The translations under genes were made by a program, and so were the position numbers. The notes under the pieces are model-generated. The model was not told where the DNA came from. It saw only the letters and a program-made list of their open reading frames with translations, and searched no databases. Shown one piece after another: positions 15,653 to 24,314 of a DNA stretch of 64,000 nucleotides. Origin of the DNA: Nonomuraea maritima (GTDB lineage: Bacteria > Actinomycetota > Actinomycetes > Streptosporangiales > Streptosporangiaceae); NCBI RefSeq assembly GCF_900100395.1, contig NZ_FNFB01000022.1, positions 57,956 to 121,955 of the forward strand, in the 5' to 3' direction. The first letter of the stretch is position 1, and each line of letters opens with the position of its first letter.

Positions 15653-16303
15653 GTGATCCGGATTCTGCTGGCCGACGACGAGACCATGATGCGCGCGGGC
15701 GTGCGCGCGATCCTTTCCTCCGACCCCGAGCTCGACGTCGTCGCCGAGGCGGGCGACGGCAGGCAGGCGGTCGACCTCGCCATCAGCCACCGCCCGGACG
15801 TGGCGCTGCTCGACATCCGCATGCCCCGCCTCGACGGCCTGGCAGCCGCGGCCGAGATCCGCAGGCACGCCCCGGCGACGGCCGTGGTGATCCTCACCAC
15901 GTTCGGCGAGGACGACTACATCGCCAAGGCGCTCGACGCGGGCGCCAGCGGGTTCCTGCTCAAGTCGGGCGACCCGCGCGAGCTCATCGCCGGCATCCAC
16001 GCGGTGGCCGACGGGGCCGCGTACCTGTCGCCCAAGGTCGCCCAGCGCGTCATCAGCCGGCTCGCGGGCGGCAGGATGGCGCGGGGCGCGCTCGCCCGCG
16101 ACCGCGTCGAGGCGCTCACCGAACGCGAACGCGAAGTGCTCGCCCTGCTCGGGGCCGGCCTGTCCAACGCCGAGATCGCCCGCGAGCTGCACATCGTCGA
16201 GGGCACCGTGAAGGCGTACGTGAGCGCCATCCTCACCCGGCTCGACGTGCGCAACAGGGTGCAGGCCGCGATCATCGCCCACGAGGCGGGCTTGGTAGCC
16301 TGA
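15653..16303 (+). CDS. NarL/FixJ-family response regulator, orphan
   Basis: The protein has 216 residues from GTG 15653. The receiver has D8-D9, the phospho-acceptor D54 in VALLDIRMP and K104 in GFLLKSG; the LuxR helix-turn-helix starts at LTEREREVLALLGAGL. No histidine kinase lies nearby. The next gene, pyrD, starts 3 bases after its stop, so the two could be co-transcribed by readthrough. The start codon is close to AGGA at 15648, and a leaderless or unusual start is possible. The same family of regulator usually pairs with a kinase in another operon, so the partner is unknown. Confidence 0.9.
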   Translation: MIRILLADDETMMRAGVRAILSSDPELDVVAEAGDGRQAVDLAISHRPDVALLDIRMPRLDGLAAAAEIRRHAPATAVVILTTFGEDDYIAKALDAGASGFLLKSGDPRELIAGIHAVADGAAYLSPKVAQRVISRLAGGRMARGALARDRVEALTEREREVLALLGAGLSNAEIARELHIVEGTVKAYVSAILTRLDVRNRVQAAIIAHEAGLVA

Positions 16304-16306
16304 CGC

Positions 16307-17362
16307 GTGATGTATCGCCTCGTGTTCACGCAGGTCTTGCAGCGCTTCGACGCCGAGGCCGTGCACCGTCTCACTGTCGCCGGCCTCGCGCTCCTCGCGC
16401 GGTTGCCGCTGCTCAAGCGCCTGCTCCACCAGGCTTACGCGCCGCACGATCCGGCCCTGCGCGTGAGCGCGTTCGGCGTGCACTTCCCCGGCCCCCTCGG
16501 CCTCGCCGCCGGCTTCGACAAGGACGCCGCCTGCGCCGAGGGCATCGCCGCGCTCGGCTTCTCCCACGTCGAGGTCGGCACCATCACGGCCCACGGCCAG
16601 CCGGGCAACCCGCGTCCGCGCCTGTTCCGGCTGCCGCGGCAGCGGGCGCTGATCAACCGGATGGGCTTCAACAACGAGGGCGCACTCGCCGCGGCCCGCA
16701 GGCTGCGCCGGCCGCGGAGCGTCCCGGTCGTGGTCGGCGTCAACATCGGCAAGACCAAGGTGGTCCCCGAGTCCGAGGCCGTCGGCGACTACGTCGCGAG
16801 CGCGAGGACGCTCGCCCCGCTGGCCGACTACCTCGTGGTCAACGTCAGCTCGCCCAACACCCCTGGGCTGCGCAACCTCCAGGCCGTCACGCTGCTGCGC
16901 CCGCTGCTCACCGCGGTCAAGGAGGTCGCCGACGCGACGCCGCGCCGCACCCCGCTGCTGGTCAAGATCGCCCCCGACCTGGCCGACGACGACATCGACG
17001 CCGTCGCCGACCTGGCACTGGAAATCGGCCTCGACGGCATCATCGCGACGAACACCACGATCCGCCACTCCGGCGAGCAGGGCGGGCTGTCCGGCCGCCC
17101 GCTCAAGAAGCGCTCGCTGGAGGTGCTGCGGCGGCTGCGCGCCCGCGTCGGCGACCGCCTCACGCTGGTGTCGGCGGGCGGGGTCGAGGACGTCGACGAC
17201 GTCTGGGAACGCCTGCTGGCCGGCGCCACCCTCGTCCAGGGCTACAGCGGCTGGATCTACGGCGGCCCGCTCTGGGCCGCCCGCATCCACCGGCAGCTCG
17301 CCGTACGCGTACGCCGCCACGGCATGAAGTCGATCACCGAGGCGATCGGGCGCACCGCATGA
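16307..17362 (+). CDS. pyrD: Dihydroorotate dehydrogenase (quinone), class 2
   Basis: The protein has 351 residues from GTG 16307, or 350 from ATG 16310. It oxidises dihydroorotate to orotate in UMP synthesis, using FMN and passing electrons to the quinone pool. An N-terminal amphipathic region (about 1-40) marks class 2 membrane association. Key blocks are GLAAGFDKDA, NRMGFNNEG, NVSSPNTPGLR (with the class 2 catalytic Ser), KIAPDLADDD and IATNTT. The stop overlaps the next gene's start in an ATGA. Confidence 0.96.
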   Translation: MMYRLVFTQVLQRFDAEAVHRLTVAGLALLARLPLLKRLLHQAYAPHDPALRVSAFGVHFPGPLGLAAGFDKDAACAEGIAALGFSHVEVGTITAHGQPGNPRPRLFRLPRQRALINRMGFNNEGALAAARRLRRPRSVPVVVGVNIGKTKVVPESEAVGDYVASARTLAPLADYLVVNVSSPNTPGLRNLQAVTLLRPLLTAVKEVADATPRRTPLLVKIAPDLADDDIDAVADLALEIGLDGIIATNTTIRHSGEQGGLSGRPLKKRSLEVLRRLRARVGDRLTLVSAGGVEDVDDVWERLLAGATLVQGYSGWIYGGPLWAARIHRQLAVRVRRHGMKSITEAIGRTA

Positions 17363-17916
17363 CGATCAAGCCTGTCGCCCTGCCCGGCGGCGTCGTCCTG
17401 CGCCTGGTCACCGAGCACGACGCCCCCGCCGTGACCGAGGCGTACATCCGCAACCGTGACCACCTGCGGCGCTGGGAGCCGCGCAGGTCCGAGTCGTTCT
17501 ACACGCTGAAGGTCCAGACCGAGATGCTGGAGGCGCTGCTGGCCAAGCAGGCCAGGGGCGACGCGACGGCCTGGGTGCTGGCCGACGGCGACCGCGTCGT
17601 GGGCCGCATGACGCTCAACGACACCGTCCGCGGCCCGTTCCTCAGCACCAACCTCGGCTACTGGATCGACGGCGAGCTGAACGGCCGTGGCCTGGCCACC
17701 GCCGCCGTGCGCGAGGTCTGCCGGATGGCCGACGAGGACCTCGGCCTGCACCGCATCGCGGCCGGCACCCTGCTCGACAACGTCGCCTCGCAGACGGTGC
17801 TGCGCAAGTGCGGCTTCGAGCCGTACGGCACCGCCCCGCGCTACCTCGCGATCGACGGCCGCTGGCAGGACCACCGGCTGTTCCAGCTCCTGCTCAACGA
17901 CCGTCCCGCGTTCTGA
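17359..17916 (+). CDS. GNAT N-acetyltransferase, RimJ/RimL-like
   Basis: The protein has 185 residues from ATG 17359. The pattern RLVTEHDAPAVTEAY, then YWIDGELNGRGLATAAVRE (acetyl-CoA pyrophosphate-binding loop) and NVASQTVLRKCGFEPYG fits RimJ/RimL-type acetyltransferases, which modify ribosomal protein N-termini or small amines. Its substrate is unknown. It overlaps the pyrD stop by 4 bases (ATGA) and is translationally coupled to it. Its convergent neighbour is the hexosaminidase gene. Confidence 0.9.
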   Translation: MTIKPVALPGGVVLRLVTEHDAPAVTEAYIRNRDHLRRWEPRRSESFYTLKVQTEMLEALLAKQARGDATAWVLADGDRVVGRMTLNDTVRGPFLSTNLGYWIDGELNGRGLATAAVREVCRMADEDLGLHRIAAGTLLDNVASQTVLRKCGFEPYGTAPRYLAIDGRWQDHRLFQLLLNDRPAF

Positions 17917-17917
17917 C

Positions 17918-19510
17918 TCACACGCTCGGCCGGGTCGACTCGGCGTCGTGCGTCATCTCCTCCAGGCGGGCCATCGTGTCGCGTACCCGCACCTGGCCGG
18001 TCCGGTGCGGCCGCCGCCGCTGCCACGGCAGCGGCCCCGCGAGCGGGCGGTACTCGACGCCGAGGGCGTCGAGCCTGCCGAGGTGGCGCGCCAGCCGCTC
18101 GCCGAACCCGTCGCGGGTCCGGCCCGCCCAGGCCACCTCCGCGACCGCGCACGCCCTCGGCCACAACCGGTAGTCGACCGTACGGGCGTCCGGCACCCGC
18201 TCGGTCCACAGCTGCGCCTGGACGCCCAGCACGCGGGCCAGCTCCGCGTCGCTCCAGTCGCCGGGCGCCGGGTCGAACGCGGCCACGTCGTCCACCGTGA
18301 TCGCGTCGCCGATGGCCATGGGCTCGTCGGGCGAGGCGGCCTCGGCGTAGTCGAAGTACAGCGGGAACACCGGCGTCGCCACGACGTCGTGCCCGGCGGC
18401 GGCCGCCCGGCGGCCCACGCCCATGCCGCGCCACGGCATGACAATCGTGTCGTCGCGCAGCCCGCCGCTGACGAACGCCTCGTCCCACACCACGGCCCGC
18501 GCGCCCCGTTCGGCGAGCGCGTCGGCGAGCCGGCGCAGGAACCAGGCCTGCAGCTCGTTCGCCGTGGCGAGGCCCAGCGACTCGCGGTAGGCGGTGATCT
18601 CGGCCGATGCCGCCCAGTGGTCGAGCACCACCTCGTCACCGCCGATGTGCACGTACGGGGTCTCGCCCAGCGCCCCGAGCAGCTCGTCGAAGAGCGTCAC
18701 CAGGAACTCGACGGTCGGCGGCAGCGGCGACAGGATGGCGGGGGAGATGCCCCACCGGTCGAGCACCTCGTGCCGTTCCCCGGTGGCCCCGAACTCCGGG
18801 TAGGCCGCGAGGATCGCCGACGCGTGCCCCGGCACGTCGATCTCGGGCACCACCGTGACGCAGCGCGCCCGCGCGTACGCGGCGATCTCCGCGAGGTCGT
18901 CGAGGCTGTAGTGGCCGCCGTGCGGCACGTCGTCGTAGGTCGCCGCCTCGCGGTAGTGGCTGGTCACCGTACGCGGGCGGTGCGAGGCCACCTCGTGCAG
19001 CCGCGGGTAGGCCCGGCTCTCCACCCGCCACCCCTGGTCGTCGGCCAGGTGCAGGTGCAGCCGGTTGAGCTTGTGCACCGCCATGAGGTCGATCAGCCGC
19101 AGCACCTCGCGCTTGGGGAAGAAGTGCCGCGCCACGTCGAGGTGCAGTCCGCGCCAGGTGAACCGCGGCGCGTCCTCGATCCGCACGCCGGGCACCTCCC
19201 ACGACGCGCCGGACGAGAACCGGTAGGAGACGTCGGGCAGCAGCTGGTGGAGCGACTGCGCGGCGTAGAAGGCCCCCGCCCGGCCGCCCGCCGTGATCTC
19301 CACCCCGCGCGACCCGGCCGTCAGCCGGTACGCCTCCTCGCCGAGCGACGGGTCGCGCCGCACGTCGATCTCGCCCGAGTCGCCGGGACGCAGGTCGAGC
19401 CCGGGCAGCGCCAGGCGTACGGCGTCCACCAGGTCGCCGGACACCGTCGCGCCCGTGCTCAGCACGCAGGCGGCGGAAAGGTCATGGAGCAGCTCTGGGC
19501 GAGGAATCAT
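17918..19510 (-). CDS. Beta-N-acetylhexosaminidase, GH20
   Basis: The protein has 530 residues from ATG 19510. The early part (about 1-115) is a GH20b-like domain. The catalytic barrel begins near RFTWRGLHLDVARHFFP, and D292-E293 in HIGGDEV are the catalytic Asp/Glu pair that uses the substrate's 2-acetamido group. No export signal is seen, so it may act inside the cell on GlcNAc-containing oligosaccharides from cell wall or chitin turnover. It follows the amidase gene with a 4-base overlap, consistent with a cell-wall recycling operon. Confidence 0.92.
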   Translation of the reverse strand: MIPRPELLHDLSAACVLSTGATVSGDLVDAVRLALPGLDLRPGDSGEIDVRRDPSLGEEAYRLTAGSRGVEITAGGRAGAFYAAQSLHQLLPDVSYRFSSGASWEVPGVRIEDAPRFTWRGLHLDVARHFFPKREVLRLIDLMAVHKLNRLHLHLADDQGWRVESRAYPRLHEVASHRPRTVTSHYREAATYDDVPHGGHYSLDDLAEIAAYARARCVTVVPEIDVPGHASAILAAYPEFGATGERHEVLDRWGISPAILSPLPPTVEFLVTLFDELLGALGETPYVHIGGDEVVLDHWAASAEITAYRESLGLATANELQAWFLRRLADALAERGARAVVWDEAFVSGGLRDDTIVMPWRGMGVGRRAAAAGHDVVATPVFPLYFDYAEAASPDEPMAIGDAITVDDVAAFDPAPGDWSDAELARVLGVQAQLWTERVPDARTVDYRLWPRACAVAEVAWAGRTRDGFGERLARHLGRLDALGVEYRPLAGPLPWQRRRPHRTGQVRVRDTMARLEEMTHDAESTRPSV

Positions 19511-20361
19511 GAGTGCAGATAGTGCTGCAATCCGTCGGCCAGCGCCAGGGCGATCCGCTGCCGGAACTCCGGGTCGCGGAACTGGGCGGCCTCGGCGGCG
19601 TTGCGCATGTTGCCGCACTCGACGAAGACCTTCGGCACCGTCGACAGGTTGAGCCCGCCGAGGTCGCTGCGGTAGTCGAGCGCCTTCCTGCCGATGTACG
19701 TCGAGTACGGCACCCCCGTGCCCGCGTGGAAGGCGTCGCGCACAGCGAGGCCCAGCCTGCGGGAGGCGGCCACGACGCGGTCGACCGGCCCGCCGATCCT
19801 CTTCGGCATGATGACGTGGAAACCGTGGTTGGCCGCGGCCGACCCGTCGGCGTGCACGGAGATCGCGGCGTCGGCGCGCGCCTCGTTGCCGATGGCGGCC
19901 CGCTCGGTGATGCAGGGCCCGACGCTGTCGTTGTCGGAGCGGGTGAACTCGACGGTGGCGCCGCGCCGGCGCAGCAGCTTGCGCAGCCGCTTGGAGACGT
20001 CCCAGGTGAAGGCGGCCTCGCTGTAACCGTCGTTGGTCGCGGTACCGGTCGTGTCGCAGGCCTTGCGCTGGGTCAGCACGTCGACCAGGCGGTTGACGGC
20101 CTGCGGGTCGCGGTAGTTGCCGCCGTTGTGGCCCGGGTCGATGACGATGACCTTGCCGTCGAGCGGCTTGACCTCGGGCTGCTCTGGAGCCGCCGTGTCG
20201 ATCGCGGGCGGCTCGTCCGTTGCCGTGACGGTGACCGTCGCGGTGACGGTGGGGACTGGGGTGAGGGTGGCCTGACCCGCCGTGGCGCCATCGGAGCCGG
20301 CGCCGCACGCGGAGGCGGTCAGGCCGCAGAGGGCGAGGATCAGGGCGGGTAGTGCACGCAT
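19507..20361 (-). CDS. N-acetylmuramoyl-L-alanine amidase (Amidase_3), lipoprotein
   Basis: The protein has 284 residues from ATG 20361. The signal ends with a cysteine at residue 19 (TASAC), so it is likely to be a lipoprotein on the outside of the membrane. A Thr/Val-rich linker precedes the Amidase_3 domain. The zinc ligands fit H78 (VIVIDPGHNGG) plus later residues in the TEFTR-like and SVHADGS blocks. It would cut the amide bond between muramic acid and the peptide stem. It is the first gene of the operon with GH20. Confidence 0.92.
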   Translation of the reverse strand: MRALPALILALCGLTASACGAGSDGATAGQATLTPVPTVTATVTVTATDEPPAIDTAAPEQPEVKPLDGKVIVIDPGHNGGNYRDPQAVNRLVDVLTQRKACDTTGTATNDGYSEAAFTWDVSKRLRKLLRRRGATVEFTRSDNDSVGPCITERAAIGNEARADAAISVHADGSAAANHGFHVIMPKRIGGPVDRVVAASRRLGLAVRDAFHAGTGVPYSTYIGRKALDYRSDLGGLNLSTVPKVFVECGNMRNAAEAAQFRDPEFRQRIALALADGLQHYLHS

Positions 20362-20450
20362 ACCGTCCAAGTTACGACAGGCCACTTGGTGCGACTGAGA
20401 GGTTCAGCCGAACCGGGCTTGGGACGATGCGTGAGACCCGCCACACGTCC

Positions 20451-20699
20451 TCACCAGACGTGCTCGCCGACCTCCTGCCGTTCGAGCAGGGCGGCCAGCT
20501 CCCGCGCGTCCTCGGCATCGAGACCGAGGACGACGCGGGGCCGGCCCCACGGGTGGTCGAGCGAGTGGGCGACGTAGCTGGCGACGGACTCCGCGCCGCC
20601 GTCCACGCCGCGTCCCCTGCCCGCCCGCCAGTGCCCCCAGGCGCGCTCGAGCTCGGCCGCGGCGCGCTGGGCGCATGACACCAGTTCCGGATCACGCAT
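20451..20699 (-). CDS. Small conserved actinomycete protein
   Basis: This 82-residue protein starts at ATG 20699, with GGGGGGAACAGTC upstream. The central motif ASYVAHSLDHPWGRPRVVLG and the C-terminal ELAALLERQEVGEHV closely resemble small uncharacterised proteins in streptomycetes, which often carry SYVGYSLEEPWGQPRVV. It has no membrane or signal segment. The function is unknown. Confidence 0.65.
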   Translation of the reverse strand: MRDPELVSCAQRAAAELERAWGHWRAGRGRGVDGGAESVASYVAHSLDHPWGRPRVVLGLDAEDARELAALLERQEVGEHVW

Positions 20700-20816
20700 G
20701 ACTGTTCCCCCCGGATCAGACGTTGACCGGACCTGAGCCGGCCACAGCATGACCCTGACGAGTTAACAGCCGCGCGACCGTGCCTCCGCACGGCTTGACC
20801 CGACTTTGAGGCTCTC

Positions 20817-21860
20817 TTAGGCGGGCCCCGTGCTCCGTCGCACGACTAACTCCGGCCGGATCTCCCGCAGCCGCGCGGGCTTGCCGTGGTCGCCGATCCG
20901 GTCGCTCAGCAGCGCCGCCGCCGACCTGCCCATGGTGCGGCGAGGTTGGTCGACCGAGGTCAGCGAGACGTGGTTGGACGCCGCAAGGTGGGTGTTGTCG
21001 TATCCCACCACCGAGAGGTCCTCGGGCACGCGCAGGCCCAGCTCGCTCGCGGCGGACAGCACGCCGAGCGCGACCACGTCGTTGGCGGCGAAGATCGCCG
21101 TTGGCCTGGGGTCGCGGGTCAGCAGCGCCAGCGCCGCCTGCCTGCCGCCGTCCTCGCTGGACTCCGCGGCCTCGACCATGATGTACGGCGCCAGCGAGTG
21201 CCTGCGCATCGCCACGAGGTAGCCCTCGCAGCGTGACGCCCGCCGGCCTTCGATGTGGGCGATCCGCTTGTGACCGAGCTCGACCAGGTGGTCGATGGCC
21301 AGGCGGGCGCCGTGCTGGTCGTCGTCGACCACGATGTCGACGCCGTCGACGGTGATGTCACGTTCCCCCACGACGACGGTGGGGGTGTAGGAGGTCGCCT
21401 CGATGAGCGTCTCGCTGGTCGGGGCGATGCCGAGCAGCACCAGCCCGTCGACCCGCAGTTCGAGGAACGCCTCCACGGCCTCGTCCGCGAAGGCCGGGTC
21501 CCATTGGCTGTTGCCGATGAGCATGCGCAGGCCGTCGCCGTGCAGGCTCTCCTGGAGGCCGTCGAGGAATTCGGCGTAGAACGGATTGTGCAGGTCGGCG
21601 ACGAGCGCGCCGACCAGATGGGTACGTCCCTCGACCAGGCTGCGGGCGACCGCGTTCGGCCGGTAGCCGAGCTCGCGGGCGGCCTGCAGCACGGCCTGGC
21701 GACGGTGCTCGCTCACGTGCGGTGACCCGCGCAGCACGAGAGAGACGAGCGATTTGGACACGCCGGCACGTTCGGCGACATTGCGTATGGTCGGTCTGGG
21801 CCGAGGCAGTGCGTCTACCTCTCTCTCAGCGATGGACGTGTTGACGGGCGGTCCTGACAT
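20817..21860 (-). CDS. LacI-family transcriptional regulator
   Basis: The protein has 347 residues from ATG 21860 after GGGGGAG. The helix-turn-helix at about residues 23-60 contains TIRNVAERAGVSKSLVSLVL. The periplasmic-binding-like effector domain follows (GALVADLHNPFYAEFLDGL through AIFAANDVVALG to VVGYDNTHLAA). Sugars or nucleosides are the common ligands, but none is implied here, since no sugar-transport genes adjoin. It diverges from the TetR gene. Confidence 0.94.
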   Translation of the reverse strand: MSGPPVNTSIAEREVDALPRPRPTIRNVAERAGVSKSLVSLVLRGSPHVSEHRRQAVLQAARELGYRPNAVARSLVEGRTHLVGALVADLHNPFYAEFLDGLQESLHGDGLRMLIGNSQWDPAFADEAVEAFLELRVDGLVLLGIAPTSETLIEATSYTPTVVVGERDITVDGVDIVVDDDQHGARLAIDHLVELGHKRIAHIEGRRASRCEGYLVAMRRHSLAPYIMVEAAESSEDGGRQAALALLTRDPRPTAIFAANDVVALGVLSAASELGLRVPEDLSVVGYDNTHLAASNHVSLTSVDQPRRTMGRSAAALLSDRIGDHGKPARLREIRPELVVRRSTGPA

Positions 21861-22034
21861 GTGTCTCCCCCGCGATGCGGATATGGGCACCTGTCTCACC
21901 AACGATCGAGTGCGCCGCAGGGTACGGCCTCCGTAACGGATCGGCGTAACTCCCGTCACGGACGGCTCCTTCGCCCGTGAGGCCGGACATTTGCGAGGGA
22001 ACTCGGACGATGTCCGGTCGGCTACTGTGCAGGG

Positions 22035-22685
22035 GTGACACCCGGCAAGTCAGCCGAGACGACCCGTCCGGCGCGGCGCAGGCTCACTGTCGACCGCCGC
22101 AGGGAAGAACTCATGGCGGCGGCGCTCGAACTGTTCGGCGCCCGCGATCCGGAAGACGTCTCCATCGACGACGTGGCCTCGGCGGCGGGAGCGTCGCGCG
22201 CCCTCGTCTACCACTATTTCGGCGGCAAGCAGGAGCTCTACGTGGCCGCGCTGCGCAGCGCGGCGCTGCAGCTCGAGTCGCGGCTGCAGGCGCAGGGCGG
22301 CGGCAGGGCGCTCGACGAGCTGGCCGCCGGGCTGCAGCGGTACTTCGACTTCGTCGAGGAGCACGCGGCGGGTTTCGCGGCGTTGCTGCGCGGCGGCCCG
22401 GCCAACAGGACGGGCGAGGTCGGCGAGATCGTCGACGGCGTGCGGCTGCGGCTCACGCGTCTGGTGCAGAAGCAGATGGGTGTCGAGGAGGCGGGCCCCG
22501 CGCTGCGCACGACCCTGCGATCGTGGATCGCCTGCGTGGAGGCGGCCGGACTCGACTGGCTGGAGCATCGCGACGTCGACCGTCCTGCTCTTGAGCGGAT
22601 GCTGGTCGACCAGATGGTCGCGCTCCTAGGGGTCGCCGCCGCTCATGACCCCGGCGTCGCCAGGTTGGTCGAGCGGCTGGCGTGA
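22035..22685 (+). CDS. TetR-family transcriptional regulator
   Basis: The protein has 216 residues from GTG 22035. The N-terminal helix-turn-helix contains MAAALELFGARDPEDVSIDD then AGASRALVYHYFGGK. The C-terminal ligand domain is not recognisable beyond the class. A TACTGT box ends seven bases before the start codon, so the transcript may be leaderless. Possible operator arms GGACAT and ATGTCC flank the region around 21983-22016. The regulated gene is not evident; autoregulation is likely. Confidence 0.9.
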   Translation: MTPGKSAETTRPARRRLTVDRRREELMAAALELFGARDPEDVSIDDVASAAGASRALVYHYFGGKQELYVAALRSAALQLESRLQAQGGGRALDELAAGLQRYFDFVEEHAAGFAALLRGGPANRTGEVGEIVDGVRLRLTRLVQKQMGVEEAGPALRTTLRSWIACVEAAGLDWLEHRDVDRPALERMLVDQMVALLGVAAAHDPGVARLVERLA

Positions 22686-22817
22686 CGGGAAGGATGGCGC
22701 CGGGCGGGCGGCGCCAACTTCCGTCGCGACGTCATGTCGTCACAGTGGTGGACCGGGCCTCCGGTGCCGGCCAGGTCCACCCTTAGAACCCCCCTGAGGT
22801 CCGTGACGACCGTGCCG

Positions 22818-23021
22818 TTACTCGGAGCGCTGCTGCGGAATCCCCGCGAGCAGCGCTCGCACCTCGGTCTCGCGGTAACGCCGGTGCCCGCCGAGGGTGC
22901 GAATCGACGTCAACTTGCCCGCTTTGGCCCACCGGGTAACGGTCTTGGGGTCGACCCTGAACATGGTCGCGACCTCAGCGGGCGTGAGCAGTGGCTCGGC
23001 CTCGGGTGTACGAGCTGACAT
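22818..23021 (-). CDS. bldC: BldC developmental regulator
   Basis: A 67-residue winged-helix protein of the MerR-like BldC family, essentially the length of the streptomycete protein (68). The core is LTPAEVATMFRVDPKTVTRW and KAGKLTSIRTLGGHRRYRE. BldC binds DNA as head-to-tail oligomers and restrains entry into development. The order bldC, conserved hypothetical, valine dehydrogenase, DUF3073, purM, purF is the same as in Streptomyces, which supports the call. A GGAGGAGAGG ribosome site precedes ATG 23021. Confidence 0.96.
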   Translation of the reverse strand: MSARTPEAEPLLTPAEVATMFRVDPKTVTRWAKAGKLTSIRTLGGHRRYRETEVRALLAGIPQQRSE

Positions 23022-23344
23022 TTGTGCGGCCTCTCCTCCGTGTGGACCGGCTTAGCGATCCTGTGACTGCCTTTGCGCGTGTCACGGATGTCCCCCTATG
23101 GCACAGAGCGTGCGGCTTTTCTGAGCCATATGCGGCATCACCCGATGTGACCATACCGCCACGCTGAGCGATTGGCGAGCCCTTCTTTGACCCAACTGCC
23201 CGCCCCCCGTGGCCATGTCACGCTCGGTGATTCTAGCGACACGGTTCGTGGTATCGCAGTGAAAACGGCAAACTACTCAGTTCGCAGAAGAGAGCAGCCG
23301 TGAGACGTGACCTACTCATGCAGGTCAGACAGCCGTATTGGGGC
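23022..23344. other. Intergenic region upstream of bldC
   Basis: This 323-base stretch lies between the bldC start (23021, minus) and the stop of the DUF-type gene (23345, minus). It contains the bldC ribosome site and presumably its promoter. I could not define -10/-35 boxes with confidence and see no RNA gene or terminator hairpin. Confidence 0.45.
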
Positions 23345-24208
23345 TCAGTTGGCAGATTCCAGTAGTTGCATTGACTTCCACCGCAGGATCACCCTCTGGT
23401 ACATGGCGTAGGCAAGTTCTTCTTGACCCGTGTCCAGACCTGTCAGGGCTGCCGAGAGCTCCGCGACCGACTGATCGGCCTGCAGCGCGTCGTCGTCCAT
23501 CAGATGGACGAGCCCGCCGTAGTCGAGCTCGACCAGCGAGTGCGGGTGGAACTCCTCCAGCCACCGGGCGACGTCCTCGACGTCGAGGCGGTCGGCGGCC
23601 TCGCCGAGATGCCGCCGCAGCACGCTGAGCGCCCGCGCGGCCCGCCTCCTCGCCTGCGCCATCGACGTGACATAGATGAGGTTGCGGCCCGTGGTCGTCG
23701 TGACGTCCTGGCCCGGGTTGGCCGAGCCGAGCACCAGCCAGCGCTCGTTGCCGTCGAACGGCACGAACCACGACACGGGAACGTGCCAGGCCGTCGTACG
23801 GATGTGGGTGCGCAGCGCGCCCGAGCCTGACCTTCTCTTGTAGCGGTCGAAGTCGTCGGCCGTCTGCTCGGCGACCGCCTTGGGCACGAAGTGGTCCAGC
23901 ACCTTGACCGGCGTGGTGCCACGAAGCCGTGAGAAGGCCAGCCACGAGCGCAAACGGGTCTGCCAGGGGCAAACGTACAGTCGGTCCTCGACACGCCGGA
24001 GATAGGCGTTGGGACTCTCTTGGGCGGGAACGGGTTGAGGGGGCACGCCGAGCAGGCGCATGACCGACTCACCGTGCTCCGCATTGAGCGCGTTCGCGCG
24101 GCGCGGGCGGTCACGTGAGTCGGCGTAGTCGGCCCACACCTTGCGCTCCGGCTCTGGGAACGCGGTCAGTGGCTCATAGACACGGAGGTAGGCGGCATAG
24201 GGCAGCAC
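23345..24208 (-). CDS. Conserved actinomycete hypothetical protein (between bldC and vdh)
   Basis: The protein has 287 residues. It begins MLPYAAYLRVYEPLTAFPEP, a start shared by related proteins in other actinomycetes, and has no transmembrane or signal segment. Later blocks include WHVPVSWFVPFDGNERWL, a RNLIYVTSMAQAR helix region and a C-terminal helical part ending QRVILRWKSMQ. No enzymatic motif is visible. Its position between bldC and valine dehydrogenase is conserved, but no function is known to me. Confidence 0.75.
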   Translation of the reverse strand: MLPYAAYLRVYEPLTAFPEPERKVWADYADSRDRPRRANALNAEHGESVMRLLGVPPQPVPAQESPNAYLRRVEDRLYVCPWQTRLRSWLAFSRLRGTTPVKVLDHFVPKAVAEQTADDFDRYKRRSGSGALRTHIRTTAWHVPVSWFVPFDGNERWLVLGSANPGQDVTTTTGRNLIYVTSMAQARRRAARALSVLRRHLGEAADRLDVEDVARWLEEFHPHSLVELDYGGLVHLMDDDALQADQSVAELSAALTGLDTGQEELAYAMYQRVILRWKSMQLLESAN

Positions 24209-24314
24209 GGAGGCATCGTGTCACGAAGCGATTCCGCGTGCATCGTCCTGCGTCACTACTCTGAGAGGGATCTCCGCCGCGAAGGGGCGGCGGACCGGAC
24301 AGGGAGTCACCACA

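Noticed and set aside
17687..19522. A 611-codon plus-strand frame
   Set aside because: It is antisense to the GH20 gene on the minus strand, which has its catalytic motif and a coupled partner. The frame is open because of high GC.
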